A stretch of 64,000 nucleotides of DNA from Tiliqua scincoides (taxonomy: Eukaryota > Chordata > Lepidosauria > Squamata > Scincidae), in NCBI RefSeq assembly GCF_035046505.1, contig NC_089822.1, positions 102,928,659 through 102,992,658 on the forward strand, written 5' to 3'. Shown one piece after another: positions 1 through 13,488 of this stretch (position 1 is its first letter; each line of letters starts with the position of its first letter). The notes under the pieces were generated by a model, which worked only from the letters and a program-made list of their open reading frames with translations, was not told the origin of the DNA and ran no database searches. The position numbers were made by a program, and so were the translations under genes.

Positions 1-286
1 GCTCAGGGGGGCTACAGGGACTGGGATGTACTCACCAGTCCCTGCAGCAGCCTTCCCGGGGTGCAGGGAGCCCTGCGCAGGCACCTGCAGGGCTCCCCAA
101 CGTTCCAAAAGTGAAAGTGGAGCGACGGTGCTCCACCTCCACAAAACTAGAAGTGGAGTGTGATCGCTCCGCTTTCACTTTTAGAAGGCTGGGGAGCCCT
201 GCAGACGCTCGCACAGGGCTCCCCACAACCCTGACAGCTGCTCAGGGACTGGTGAGTACATCCCAGGCCCTGCAGCTCCCCTGAGC
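1..286. repeat. Long palindromic MITE in an ENO2 intron
   Basis: The left arm (about 1-143) and right arm (about 144-286) are inverted copies of each other. Both outer ends read GCTCAGGGG, both arms contain GGGATGTACTCACCAGTCCC, and near the centre both contain AAAAGTGAAAG followed by a GGAGCGA motif. Arm identity looks like roughly 85-90 percent by eye. It lies in the ENO2 intron before the first exon of this window and may extend left of base 1. It is probably a foldback DNA transposon; no family name is claimed. Confidence 0.7.
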
Positions 287-478
287 AACACGATCCTGGG
301 CTTGGGCTTACCTGGCAGCAGTGAGGAACAGCAGCAGTAGACCCTCTTTTGGGCACAGAGGTGAGCCATTGTGTGGGCATAGGGTCATGGCCTGCTCCAG
401 CAGGGATACTTCAGGTTGTTAAGAGGCCTTTCCAAACATGCTTGTCAATCTCAGTTAGTCTCCCTTCCAACCCCTCAG

Positions 479-3668
<3,190 letters not shown>

Positions 3669-4665
3669 ACACTGCCCTTGGCACACTCCGGCTTGCCTGC
3701 TAATTCCCAGTGCACAGACTCTGAAACCGTCCTAGACCACACTCTCCATCTCCCCTATTCCTCAGTCCTCAGTTCCCACTCCAGCTACCCAGTTTCTCCT
3801 CCACAGTCCCTGTGAATTCAGGCTCCCCCCCCCCCACTGGAATTACCCAAAGAATGTCAAGAAGGAAGTGTCCCTCCACCCATCATGGTGCAGTGCTGCA
3901 AGCCAGCTTTGCGTGTGTCTGCTCTTTGGGCCTGCTTGAATCATCCTGATGCCCAAGTGTAAAGTGGTGTGAACTGTGAGCATGTTTTCCAGGGTGTGTG
4001 GCAAATGTGCACATATCTGGAGGTTGCTCTGAGAATTGGTGTGCTGGCTATGTTTGCTTCCTGATGCCAGATTGTGTGCGCCTGTGTTGTTGCCACTTGG
4101 ACGCCTGAGTCTGTGTTTTGCAACTTGATATGAGTTTGTTAATGCTGTGAACTGCACATCGTCAATTGCTTTGGTTGCTTTGTGTACGTGTGTCCTTCCC
4201 CATCCCTGCCAATCTCCATGTACTCTCTCTAGTTTCAAGTGTGGTGCGTGTGCGTGTGTGAGGTGCAGTGCCCATGCCTAAGGCTAGGTTGCATCTGATC
4301 CAAAAGCTGTGTTGGCTTGTGTTTTTCTTAAACATAAGAGCAAGATGTGCTGCTGCAATACACGGGTCATTGTGCCATGCTTTGTGGTTTGATTTTGGTC
4401 AGTGCGTTGTGGGTGTGCTGCTGCGGTCAGCACCCTGCTCAGACTGCTCTCCTTCCCATCACCCTCTGGATGTTTGCTCACGTGGCTCTCTCTTCCTCAT
4501 CACCCATTTACCATCTTGCTGTCCTGTCACTTCTGCTTTGACCTCTGGAAGTTTCACCCTCAACTGAGCAACAGCGACAAGTAATGGAACAACAATGACA
4601 AAAACCCAGAAAAAAAATTCCAAGAAACCCTCAGCTCAATTAAATTCTATTTCACACCTGAGTCT
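3669..4665 (+). other. ENO2: ENO2 3' UTR with probable poly(A) signal
   Basis: About 1 kb of non-repetitive sequence follows the stop codon. The best poly(A) signal is ATTAAA at 4639-4644, after which the sequence becomes ordinary spacer. A C-tract lies near 3827. The UTR is rich in TGTG, including 4240-4262. The length is plausible for ENO2; the exact cleavage site is an inference. Confidence 0.6.
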
Positions 4666-5403
4666 CTTGCCTCTGCCTGAAACATCTCTGGTTTTTCTAG
4701 GGGGAGAGGGAAATGGAAGAGCCCTGAGACCTAGAGACACAGGTGGGGGTGGAGCGGTGGTTCCTGGCAAATGAGGGGGCGGAGCATATTGGGATGTGGG
4801 CAAAGCCTAGTGGCACTTAGTAGCCCCAGAAGATGGTACCTATCCTCTTACAAGAAGAACCTGGCTGTGCCTGGTGCCTTGGCTGATGGACATGGGGAAC
4901 AGGACAGGATAAATGGCAAAAGTCAAGCCAAGTAGGAAATAACCTACCTCCCTGAATCTAAATCCTTACTCTTAGATTTTATCCCCTCTTCCTCCAGAGA
5001 TCCCCCCCAAAAAAAGACTGAAACCCAGAGCCTTCAGGTTAGACTTTAGGATCTGGCAACCCCAATACGGGGAATGCAGCCAAAGAAAACCAATATGCCT
5101 GGGATAACCAGGGAGAAAGGGTCTGTTTTTGTGTTGGGTGACCACTGACCTTCCTGCTCTATAACTCTTATCTCTCATAGATCTGTTTGTGAAAGTTTAA
5201 TAGGGAGGATATTGACATTTATAGAACTGGAGTCTGTTGGTGGAGAGGGTCATTACTGCCTTTAAAATTAATCAAGAAATTTGGGGTTTTTTTTTCTAAG
5301 TAGGCTTCAAGGTCAAATTTCAAAATGATGTAAATAATATTGAAATTTTCAAATTTGAATATTAATTCTAAAATTATGCCAAATTTTGTATACATGCAAC
5401 ATG
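4666..5403. other. Intergenic stretch, nothing recognised
   Basis: No exon-like conservation, RNA gene or clear repeat end was seen. Composition turns AT-rich from about 5270 to 5400. Confidence 0.4.
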
Positions 5404-5502
5404 CCTTGCCTTGGCTCTAGTAGTGGATTGCCTTGGCTCTTGCCTTGGCTCTAGTAGTGGATTGCCTTGGCTCTTGCCTTGGCTCTAGTAGTGGATTGCA
5501 GT
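5404..5502. repeat. 34-bp tandem repeat, about three copies
   Basis: CTAGTAGTGGATTG recurs at 5417, 5451 and 5485, so the period is exactly 34. Each unit also contains the motif GCCTTGGCTCT. The copies are almost identical, which suggests recent expansion. Confidence 0.85.
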
Positions 5503-5728
5503 GGCTCCGACTGGCAGGCACAGTCCACTTGGGCACCCTTTCCTCTCTAAACTCGAAACAAAACTGACGATGATATCAGAGGAAATATATGGCTGCTGGT
5601 CTGCCTGTCAGGTCCAGGTTTAGGCCATGGACAGCCATACCTGAATCCAGACCAAATCCAGCTGTTCTTTGAGGGTGCCACTCAGGGTCTTTGGAGGCCA
5701 GCAGCTTGAGCCTAAAGTTTAGGTACTG

Positions 5729-5876
5729 TTGTGGTTGGCAACCTTCAGTCTCGAAAGACTCTGGTATAAACCTACAGCACCAGGTATTCCCAGGCGGTCT
5801 CCCATCCAAGTACTAACCAGACCTGACCCTGCTTAGTTTCTGAGATCAGACAAGATCAGGAATGTGCAGGGTAACA
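5729..5876 (-). mobile_element. 5S rRNA-derived SINE
   Basis: Read on the minus strand, 5771-5873 follows vertebrate 5S rRNA closely: CTAAGCAGGGTC, then GGTTAGTACTTGG, GATGGGAGACCGCCTGGG and the end GGTGCTGTAGG. Box C of the internal promoter is intact and box A has one change. The 3' tail (5735-5770) reads CTTTCGAGACTGAAGG and ends in an AAC-type simple repeat. This is the layout of a 5S-headed SINE (SINE3 type). The tail matches the end of the LINE fragment at 16394. It is not a 5S gene, because it has a SINE tail and diverged 5' bases. Confidence 0.85.
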
Positions 5877-6091
5877 GTTGCTGTTGATCAGACAAAGGGA
5901 GAAGGCCAGATTCCCAGTATTTAAACTAGGCTTGGTGAATCCAAAGGCTTCTCTGCCGTTACAGAGGCTCATGCTGCACACTCCTAAAGTGCTTTGTGTG
6001 CTCGAAGAGGGCTGGGAGGCCAAGCGCATACTATCCCTTGGATCCCCCAATGCTAGGTCCGAGCCTCAAAGCCAAAGTTCTTGGTTTAGTC

Positions 6092-6417
6092 CAGGGATCC
6101 TCTGGCTCATGGGCCACATCCAGCCCATAGAGCCCAGTGGCATTATAATTACATGTGGCTCTCCCCTTGTGGCCTTCCTCTTCTTCCTCCACCCCTCCCT
6201 GCCTCTTTCTTTGCTGCATAAAGTGATTGCTGGGCTGCTCTCACTCAGAGCCAATGAGAGAGTCAGCAAACAGCCATGCAGCTCCAAATACTTTTCTCCT
6301 ATTGTGAACATTCTTAGAGTTATGTACATTGTCTTCTGCAATTGACCTGGTCCAGGCCACTCCTAAGAGCAAGTCCGAGTGATGTTCCTATGGCAGCTAA
6401 AAGTTTGGGAACCCCTG
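6092..6417. repeat. hAT-like MITE
   Basis: The ends are CAGGGATCCTCTGGCTC on the left and AGTTTGGGAACCCCTG on the right, a weak inverted pair of the hAT type. The interior carries a pyrimidine-rich stretch. The target duplication is not clean. Confidence 0.5.
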
Positions 6418-6433
6418 TTTAGATTCCTGACAG

Positions 6434-7016
6434 CAGTGGCATAGCTAGCCACCCTGAAACCTGAGGCAAAACTCCCATGATGTCACACCCAGAAGTGACA
6501 TCACTTCCAGGCATGATGTCATCCTGGACATCCCACAGTTTTTTTTAAAGACTCACACACCCACAGTTTTTTAAAAAAAACTAAAAAAAGCTGAGAGCTT
6601 GGGGAGCAACCAGGAGGGCAGCAGAGTGAGGGGTGGCTGGGAAGTGGCCAGAGGCTATGATCGCTGCTTTCAGCCCCAGCAAAAAAGGTGGTATTTTAAA
6701 ACACTGCCCGCCACTGTGTGGGTAAATCATTAATTGGTGGCATAGTCTTAAAATGCCACTTTTTTCACTGGGGCAGAAAGCAGTGATTGTATTCTCTGGA
6801 CACTCACCAGCTGTCTCCTTGCTCCTTGGCTTTGGGGGGCAACTGGGAGGGCAGCAGAGCAACGGGGTGGCTGGCGAGTAGCCAGAGACTGCAATCCCTG
6901 CTTTCCCCTGGGGAAGGTGGCAATCTCAGTAGGGGAGGTTCAGGGGGCACCAGGTTCCCCCAGGAGGAGTGCAGCCTGGGGTAATGGCCCCCTGGCCCCT
7001 CTTAGCTACGCCACTG
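6434..7016. repeat. hAT-like element with 8-bp target duplication
   Basis: The left end is CAGTGGCATAGCTAG and the right end CTTAGCTACGCCACTG. It is flanked by CCTGACAG and CCTGACTG (7 of 8 match). The interior contains repeated TGACATCAC motifs. Related ends occur at 41108 and 41895-42090. Confidence 0.75.
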
Positions 7017-7281
7017 CCTGACTGTGCCTCTTGAGATTCCTGTCAGCCAAATAATCCTTCATATGATGATATGTAAAATGTCATTTGAAAATATATTTCT
7101 AAAGGAATAGTTATTGGATTAGTAAATATCCTTTAAAGAGATAAAGCTGTTGAAATGGCATTGTTTTATGGCAAACATTGCCTGCTGGCAATCTACATAT
7201 AATATTTGATGTGCTTTTAGCATCTACAAAAAAGGTTGGGAAACACGGGGCAGTTGTTCAAGCTCATGGCTTTGATTGTTA

Positions 7282-7340
7282 GCTGCCTTGGGTCCCCTTC
7301 AGGGAGAAAGGCGGAGTATAAATGAATGAATGAATGAAGG
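7282..7340 (+). repeat. Retroposon 3' end with GAAT tail
   Basis: Sequence of the type GCTGCCTTGGGTCCC...GGGAGAAAGGCGGAGTATAAA followed by GAAT repeats is a common 3' terminus of reptile non-LTR retroposons. Its GAAT tail continues after the MITE at 7341-7876. Confidence 0.5.
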
Positions 7341-7876
7341 GCAGCCCAATCCTGAGCTGCCCAGGGTGCTCAGGCTTGGCAGCACTGAGAAGGGCTACTG
7401 CCGGATCCTGCACCTCCCAGGCTACCACAGGAGGTGCCTTGGGAGAAAAGGACTTTTGTCCCCTTCCCCCGAGTAAGGTAAGCAGCTCCACAATGGGTAA
7501 AGGCACTCGTGTAGGACGTGCAGCCCTACACGAGCGCCTTGGATCTTGCGGAGCAGAGCTTCGCAGACCCGCCTTCCATCCCCACCCCCCTCCCCGCATC
7601 ACACCTCCCCAGCACGTCTCCTCCCCGCCCTCTCTCTGCCCCTCACCGGCCTCCCCCCCTAGGAAAGCCTCCTCCCCGCCCCTGTCCCCGCCCCTGCCTA
7701 CCGTTCCACAGCTTGGCGGTCTGGGAGACTGCCGAGCCGCGGAAGCCGGGCGACCACCCCGTGCTAGCCCAGCCTAGCACTGGCCTGGCCGTGAGGCTGG
7801 CAAATGTGCCTTACGGCATGTTTGCGACAGTGCTCAGTGGCACAGACCCGTGCCACCAAGCACAGGACTGGGCTCT
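7341..7876. repeat. GC-rich MITE inserted in a GAAT microsatellite
   Basis: The ends are GCAGCCCAATCCTGAGC and CACAGGACTGGGCTC. The interior is very C-rich. GAAT repeats continue on both sides (7322-7338 and 7877-7908), so the element landed inside the simple-sequence tail. It contains the inner motif GCCTTACGGCATGTTTGCG near the right end, shared with the copies at 10591 and 46467. Confidence 0.7.
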
Positions 7877-8512
7877 GAATGAATGAATGAATGAATGAAT
7901 GAATGAATGGGCAAGTGGACTGTTACTCAGGTTAAAATCCAGACTAAGCCTGGACATGTTTGTATTCTAGCCTGGTCAGGAAGGTGTGGGGAGTGAAAGC
8001 CACCCTGGAGCTTTCCATTTCTGCAATCTCAGCTCACTCTAGGAACTCCAAAAGGCAAACTAGGCAGCCACCAGTGAAATGTCCATTATTGCCGCCCTTT
8101 CCAGGGTTGCTTACTGAAAGGTCAATTTCTTCTTTTCCATCGTAAATCAAGTTTTTGTGAGCCAAGGTAGATTGCTTGCTTTTTAAAATGGTAGCTACTT
8201 CCAAAATCGGGCAACATATAACCTTCAATCAATGATAGATCAGTTGCAGTATATCACATATATATTCCTAGGTATATAGAGATAGATAGATACTTTTTTT
8301 GTAAATATTTCTGTGTACAGCACAAAATCTGTTTGGTTTTTTTTTCATAGCATGAGCACCAAGTTCTAGGTGTAAAATTATGATACATTCTGTTCAGTCC
8401 TACTGGTGATAACTGCCACCAAAACAATTTTATTTATCTAAAAAAGCTTTCCTGGGCTAATAGAATACTTTGAACCTATCAAACATATGTACTGGTACCT
8501 TCAGATCATTAA

Positions 8513-8688
8513 GGGTCCAATCCTATCTGATTTTCCAGCACCGGTGGAGTCGCAGTGCAGCCCCAAGGGAAAGGAACAAATGTTCCCATACCTTGAGGCC
8601 TCTGGGGCTGCTGTCCCACCACAAGCTGCAGTGCATGTCCCATTGGCACAGCTGCACCAGCACTGGAAAATTGGATAGGATTGGGCCC
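8513..8688. repeat. Harbinger-like MITE, TAA target duplication
   Basis: A 176-bp element with the ends GGGTCCAATCCTATC and GGATAGGATTGGGCCC and TAA on both sides. A 3-bp T-W-A duplication and GGG-starting ends fit the PIF/Harbinger superfamily. No transposase is encoded. Confidence 0.8.
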
Positions 8689-8726
8689 TAAGTTATTAAT
8701 TTCTTCACATATATTTATTCATTCTA

Positions 8727-8927
8727 GGGCGCAATCCTAACCCCTTAAGTCAGTGCTTTCCAGCACTGGCATAGTGGTGCCAATGGGACATGTGCTGCAT
8801 CCTGCAGTTGGGTATCACTCACAGAGGCCTCCTCAAAGTAAGGGAATGTTTGTTCCCTTACCTCAGAGCTGCATTGTCCTTATGTCAGTGCTGGAAAGCA
8901 CTGACATAAGGGGTTAGGATTGCACCC
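8727..8927. repeat. Palindromic Harbinger-like MITE
   Basis: The 201-bp element has the ends GGGCGCAATCCTAACCCC and GGGGTTAGGATTGCACCC. CTA flanks both sides. A long inverted core (TCAGTGCTTTCCAGCACTG and its mirror) makes it nearly a full foldback. Confidence 0.8.
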
Positions 8928-8930
8928 CTA

Positions 8931-9837
8931 ATGCAACAACAAAAATGTATGCACAGAATCAAATTACGTGCTAGACCTGGGGCAGATCTGCAACCGTAGT
9001 TCCCTCAGCTGAACCCCATATCCAGCACTCCTGCTTCACCAGTCACCTGGAGGGACTGCATCCAGCTCCTTTCCTTCTAAAAAGCAATCAGTGCTCTGTC
9101 AAAACTGATGGCGCTGGCCATCTGTTGCACATGTCCATGTCCTCTTGCGGTGTGAACTGCTGCTGCCACCACCGCCTGTAGAAATCTTTGGATTAGAGCC
9201 ATTGCCTCCTAGGATTCCGTCCATCAAGATATGATAGATCTGTTGAAATACTGTCATACTGAGTTTGGGGGTGGGGGGAACACCACTCTATTTCTATAAA
9301 TGTGGTTGCTGTAAAATCTTCCATTAAAAAGTTAATAGTAAAACAATACCTAACATAAAATTAAAAAGCAATGACAACATTGTCTGTTTTGAAATGGACA
9401 CAAATCTTTTAAAATATTATTAGCATTTTGAAGGTGCACATAAAATTGCTGATATATGTGTATTAGAAATAGACACTTTTACATTCCTTTCTACAAAATA
9501 AAAGGGTCCTTTTAAAAGTAGTCTATAAAATTTTTTACATTAAATTGTCCCATTCTGAACAAATCTTTCAAGTCTTTATTCATTTTGGGAATGAATTTTT
9601 TTTCTCCTTTGGTCCTCAGATGTAAAAAGACTTGGGACAATTCCTCTTATTCACCCATCCAAAGGATTTCAAAGATATATCCAATTTGAATTGCTCTGTA
9701 ATTTGATAGTTGGACAGCCCAATCCAGCAGAAGTTTTTGTGCATTGATGCAGCTGGGCCAATGTGGCGCCCATTGCATCTCAGGGAGAATTCTGGCCTCT
9801 GGAGGTCTCCCCAAGGCATGTGGATGCCTTGGGTCTC
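8931..9837. other. Intergenic stretch, AT-rich, no gene seen
   Basis: 9300-9640 is AT-rich without coding signal. A partial MITE left end (CAGCCCAATCC) lies at 9716, with a short duplication of CTCCCCAAGGCATG at 9805-9850. Nothing else was recognised. Confidence 0.4.
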
Positions 9838-11655
9838 CCCAAGGCATGCAGGAGAACTCATGGATATTATATATCTGGACTTTCAGAAGACATTCGAAAC
9901 GGTTCCCCACTTCAGGCTACTGAGAGAACTCCACATTCAGGGAATTAGAGGGCGGGTCCTCTCGTGGATTGGGAAATGGTTGAAGACCAGGAAACAGAGA
10001 GTGGGTGTCAATGGACAAGTTTCACAATGGAGAGAGCTGAAAAACGGTGTGCCCCAAGGATCTGTCCTGGGACTGGTGCTTTTCAACCTGCTCATAAATG
10101 ACCTGGAGACAGGGTTGAGCAGCGAGGTGGCTAAGTTTGCAGATGACACCAAACTTTTCCAAGTGGTGAAGACCAGACATGATTGTCAGGAGCCCCAGAA
10201 GGATCTCTCCAAACTGGCAGAATGAACAGCAAAATGGCAGACACGTTTCAAAGTAAGTAAGTGTATAGTAATGCACATTGGGGCAAAAAAATTAAAACTT
10301 CACATATAGGCTAATGGGTTCTGAGTTGCCTGTGACAGATCAGGAGAGAAATCTTAGGGTGGTGGTGGACAGCTCGATGAAAGTGTCGACCCAATGTGCA
10401 GCGGCAGTGAAGAAGGCCAATTCTATGCTTGGGATCATTAGAAAAGTATTGAGAACAAAATGGCTAATATTATAATGCCGTTGTACAAATCGATGGTAAG
10501 GCCACACCTGGAGTATTGTGTCCAGTTCTGGTCACCGCATCTCAAAAAGGACATACTGGAAATGGAAAAGGTGCAAAAGAGAGCAACTAAGGGCGCAATC
10601 CTAACCGGCAGTTATGCCAGTATAGGTGGCCCTGGAGGGTCGCAAATGTGCCGTAAAGCATTTGTGCCTCCTTAGGCGGGAGCTGTGTCAGTGCATTCAG
10701 ATGCGCCAACACGCAGACGGAGGCAGAAGCCTCCACCGCGGCTCCCATGCTGCTGCTTGCGTCGGCACAAGGGCGCAGACATAAGTGGCAAAGGTAGGCA
10801 TGGGGGGCGTGGGGTGGGGGCGGGAGGGGACGTTACTGGGCGGGGGAGTGCGGGCCCGGGGGTGGGTACACTGGGAGCCGGGGCGGGGCTCCTTCAAGCC
10901 GCTCCGTTCTCCTCGGACTTGCGCCACCTCCAGGGGTGGCGCAGGTCCAAGGAGACGCATAGGGGCGCGCAGCCCTTACCCACAGGTAAGGAGAAAAGCT
11001 TCCCCTTGCCCGTGGCTGAGCTGCTGCTCATTGCAATCCTGCGTTGGATGCAGCGCAAGCCTCCTGGCTTGCCTGCTCCCGTGCAGATTAGGATTGCGCC
11101 CTAAGATGATTACTGGACTGGGACACCTTCCTTATGAGGAAAGGCTACAGTGTTTAGGTCTCTTCAGCTTGGATAAGAGGCGCCTGACGGGGGACATGAT
11201 TGAGACATAGAAAATTATACATGGGAAGGATACAGCGGATAGAGAGGCGCTCTTTACACTCTCACATAACACCAGAACCAGGCTCATCCACTAAAATTGA
11301 GTGTTGGGAGAGTTAGGACAGGCAAAAGAAAATATTTCTTTACTCAGCATGTAGTTGGTCTGTGGAACTCCTTGCCACAGGATGTGGTGACGGCATGTGT
11401 CTTGGAGGCCTTTAAAAGGGGATTGGACAAGTTTCTGGAGGAAAAATCCATTACGGGTTACAAGCCATGATGCGTATGTGCATCCTCCTGATTTTAGAAA
11501 TGGGCTATGTCAGATGCAAGGGAAGACACCAGGATGAGGTCTCTTGTTATCTGGTGTGCTCCCTGGTGCATTTGGTGGGTCACTGTGAGACACAGGAAGC
11601 TGGACTAGATGGGCCTATGACCTGATCCAGTGAGGCTGTTGTTATGTTCTTATCA
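9838..11655 (+). mobile_element. CR1-like LINE, 3' part, interrupted by a MITE
   Basis: Reverse-transcriptase motifs are visible: YLDFQKTFETVPH, GVPQGSVLG, FADDTKLF, then RPHLEYCVQFWSPHL. These are typical of the CR1/L2 group of LINEs. The open frame is broken (stop after KLAE near 10222, plus frame changes), so it is not functional. The 3' end (11440-11650) reads GGTTACAAGCCATGATG and finishes near CTGTTGTTATGTTCTTA. The 511-bp MITE at 10591-11101 is nested in it. The element is 5' truncated. Confidence 0.85.
10591..11101. repeat. GC-rich Harbinger-like MITE nested in a LINE
   Basis: The 511-bp element has the ends GGGCGCAATCCTAACC and CAGATTAGGATTGCGCCC and TAA on both sides. The LINE sequence resumes directly (GCAACTAA then GATGATTACTGG), as in the uninterrupted copy at 12560 on the other strand. 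The interior is strongly G+C rich. It carries the inner palindrome GCAAATGTGCCGTAAAGCAT at about 10648. Confidence 0.85.
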
Positions 11656-11671
11656 TTGATTTATGAAATTT

Positions 11672-11937
11672 GTTAGCACAGGATGTTGTTGCTTAGAAGG
11701 CTTTAAAAGGGGATCGCATAAATGTATGGAGGACAAGTCTTACGTTGGCTTCTGGTCATGACGACTAATACATATATGCTGCTGTCAGGTTGGAGTGTCT
11801 CAGTATGCTGCTTGCAGGGGAGAATGGTCATTTCTTGCTTGTAGGCTTCCCAGAGGCAGTGAGTGGGCCACTGTGGGAAACGGGATGGGCCTTTGGCCTG
11901 GTCTAGCAGGACACATCTTATATTCTTGAATCATGCA
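11672..11937 (+). mobile_element. Second CR1-like LINE 3' end
   Basis: Starts with GCACAGGATGTTGTTGCTT and contains GGCTTTAAAAGGGGATCG and GGGATGGGCCTTTGGCC, all diverged versions of the LINE end just upstream. It terminates in CATCTTATATTCTTGAA. It is a different, older subfamily inserted end to end with the previous one. Confidence 0.65.
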
Positions 11938-12016
11938 ACCAGATCAAGATGTTACCTGCTGTATACCTGTACAAAATGCTGGCGTGCCACTTCACTTCTA
12001 CCCTCGTGCCCCCTCC

Positions 12017-13488
12017 CATAAGAACAGCCCCACTGGATCAGGTCATAGGTCCATCTAGTCCAGCTTCCTGTATCTCACAGCGGCCCACCAAATGCCCCAG
12101 GGAGTACACCAGATAACAAGAGACCTGCATCCTGGTACCTTCCCTTGCATCTGACATAGCCCATTTCTAAAATCAGGAGGTTGCACATACACATCATGGC
12201 TTGTAACCCATAATGGATTTTTCCTCCAGAAACCTGTCCAATCCCCTTTTGAAGGCGTCCAGGCCAGATGCCATCACCACATCCTGTGACAAGGAGTTCC
12301 ACAGACCAACCACACACTGAGTAAAGAAATATTTTCTTTTGTCTGTCCTAACTCTCCCAACACTCAATTTTAGTGGATGTCCCCTGGTTCTGGTGTTATG
12401 TGAGAGTGTAAACAGTATCTCTCTATCCACTTTATCCTTCCCGTGCATAATTTTGTATGTCTCAATCATGTCCCCCCTCAGGCGCCTCTTTTCTAGGCTG
12501 AAGAGGCCCAAACGCCATAGCCTTTCCTCATAAGGAAAGTGCCCCAGCCCAGTAATTATATTAGTCGCTCTCTTTTGCACCTTTTCCATTTCCACTATGT
12601 CCTTTTTGAGATGTGGCGACCAGAACTGGATGCAATACTCCAGGTGTGGCCTTAACATCGATTTGTACAACGGCATTATAATATTAGCCGTTTTGTTCTC
12701 AATACTTTTCTAATGATCCCAAGCATAGAATTGGCTTTCTTCACTGCCGCCGCACATTGGGTCGACACTTTCATCGACCTGTCCACCACCACCCCAAGAT
12801 CTCTCTCCTGATCTGTCACAGACAGCTCAGAACCCATTAGCCTATATGTGAAGTTTTGATTTTTTGCCACAATGTGCCTGACTTTACACTTACTTACATT
12901 GAAACGCATCTGCCATTTTGCTGCCCATTCTGCCAGTTTGGAGAGATCCTTCTGGAGCTCCTCACAATCACCTCTCTCCATTGTGAAAATTGCCCATTTA
13001 CACCCACTCTCTGTTTTCTGATCTTCAACCAGTTCTCAATCCATGAGAGGACCTGACCTCTAATTCCCTGACTGTGTTTTTTCAGTAGCCTTTGGTGAGG
13101 GACCGTGTCAAACGCCTTCTGAAAGTCCAGATATATAATGTCCATGGGTTCTCTTGCATCCACATGCCTGTTGACTTTTTCAAAGAATTCTATAAGGTTC
13201 GTGAGGCAAGACTTACCCTTGCAAAAGATGAACTCAGCAAGGCTTGTTCATCTATGTGGTTTGAGATTCTATCTTTGATGAGGCATTCCACCATCTTACC
13301 CTGTATAGATGTTAGGCTGACCGGCCTATAGTTTCCCAGGTCCCCCCTCTTTCCCTTTTTAAAGATCGGTGTGACATTTGTTATCTTCCAATCTTCTGGC
13401 ACCGTGGCTGTTTTGAAGGACAAGTTGCATATTTTAGTCAAGAGCTCAGCAACTTCATTCTTCAATTCCTTAATAATTCATGCGGAGG
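12017..13488 (-). mobile_element. CR1-like LINE, minus strand
   Basis: On the minus strand this encodes, in pieces, DWKITNVTPIFKKG, YRPVSLTSIQGK, YLDFQKAFDTVPH, SYRLMGSELSVTD-like, LRPHLEYCIQFWSPHL and the long tail EERLWRLGLFSLEKRRLRGD. The frame shifts between 12676 and 13190 and the YADD region is damaged, so it is a dead copy. It is 5' truncated near 13488; the 3' end is CAGCCCCACTGGATCAGG at about 12024. Confidence 0.88.

Noticed and set aside
5771-5873. A functional 5S rRNA gene
   Set aside because: The 5' third has many changes, the 3' end runs into a SINE tail with a simple repeat instead of a T-run terminator, and it is a lone copy.
7334-7886. Proline-rich frames of 122-147 codons
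   Set aside because: They are translations of the C-rich interior of a MITE bounded by inverted ends at 7341 and 7876.
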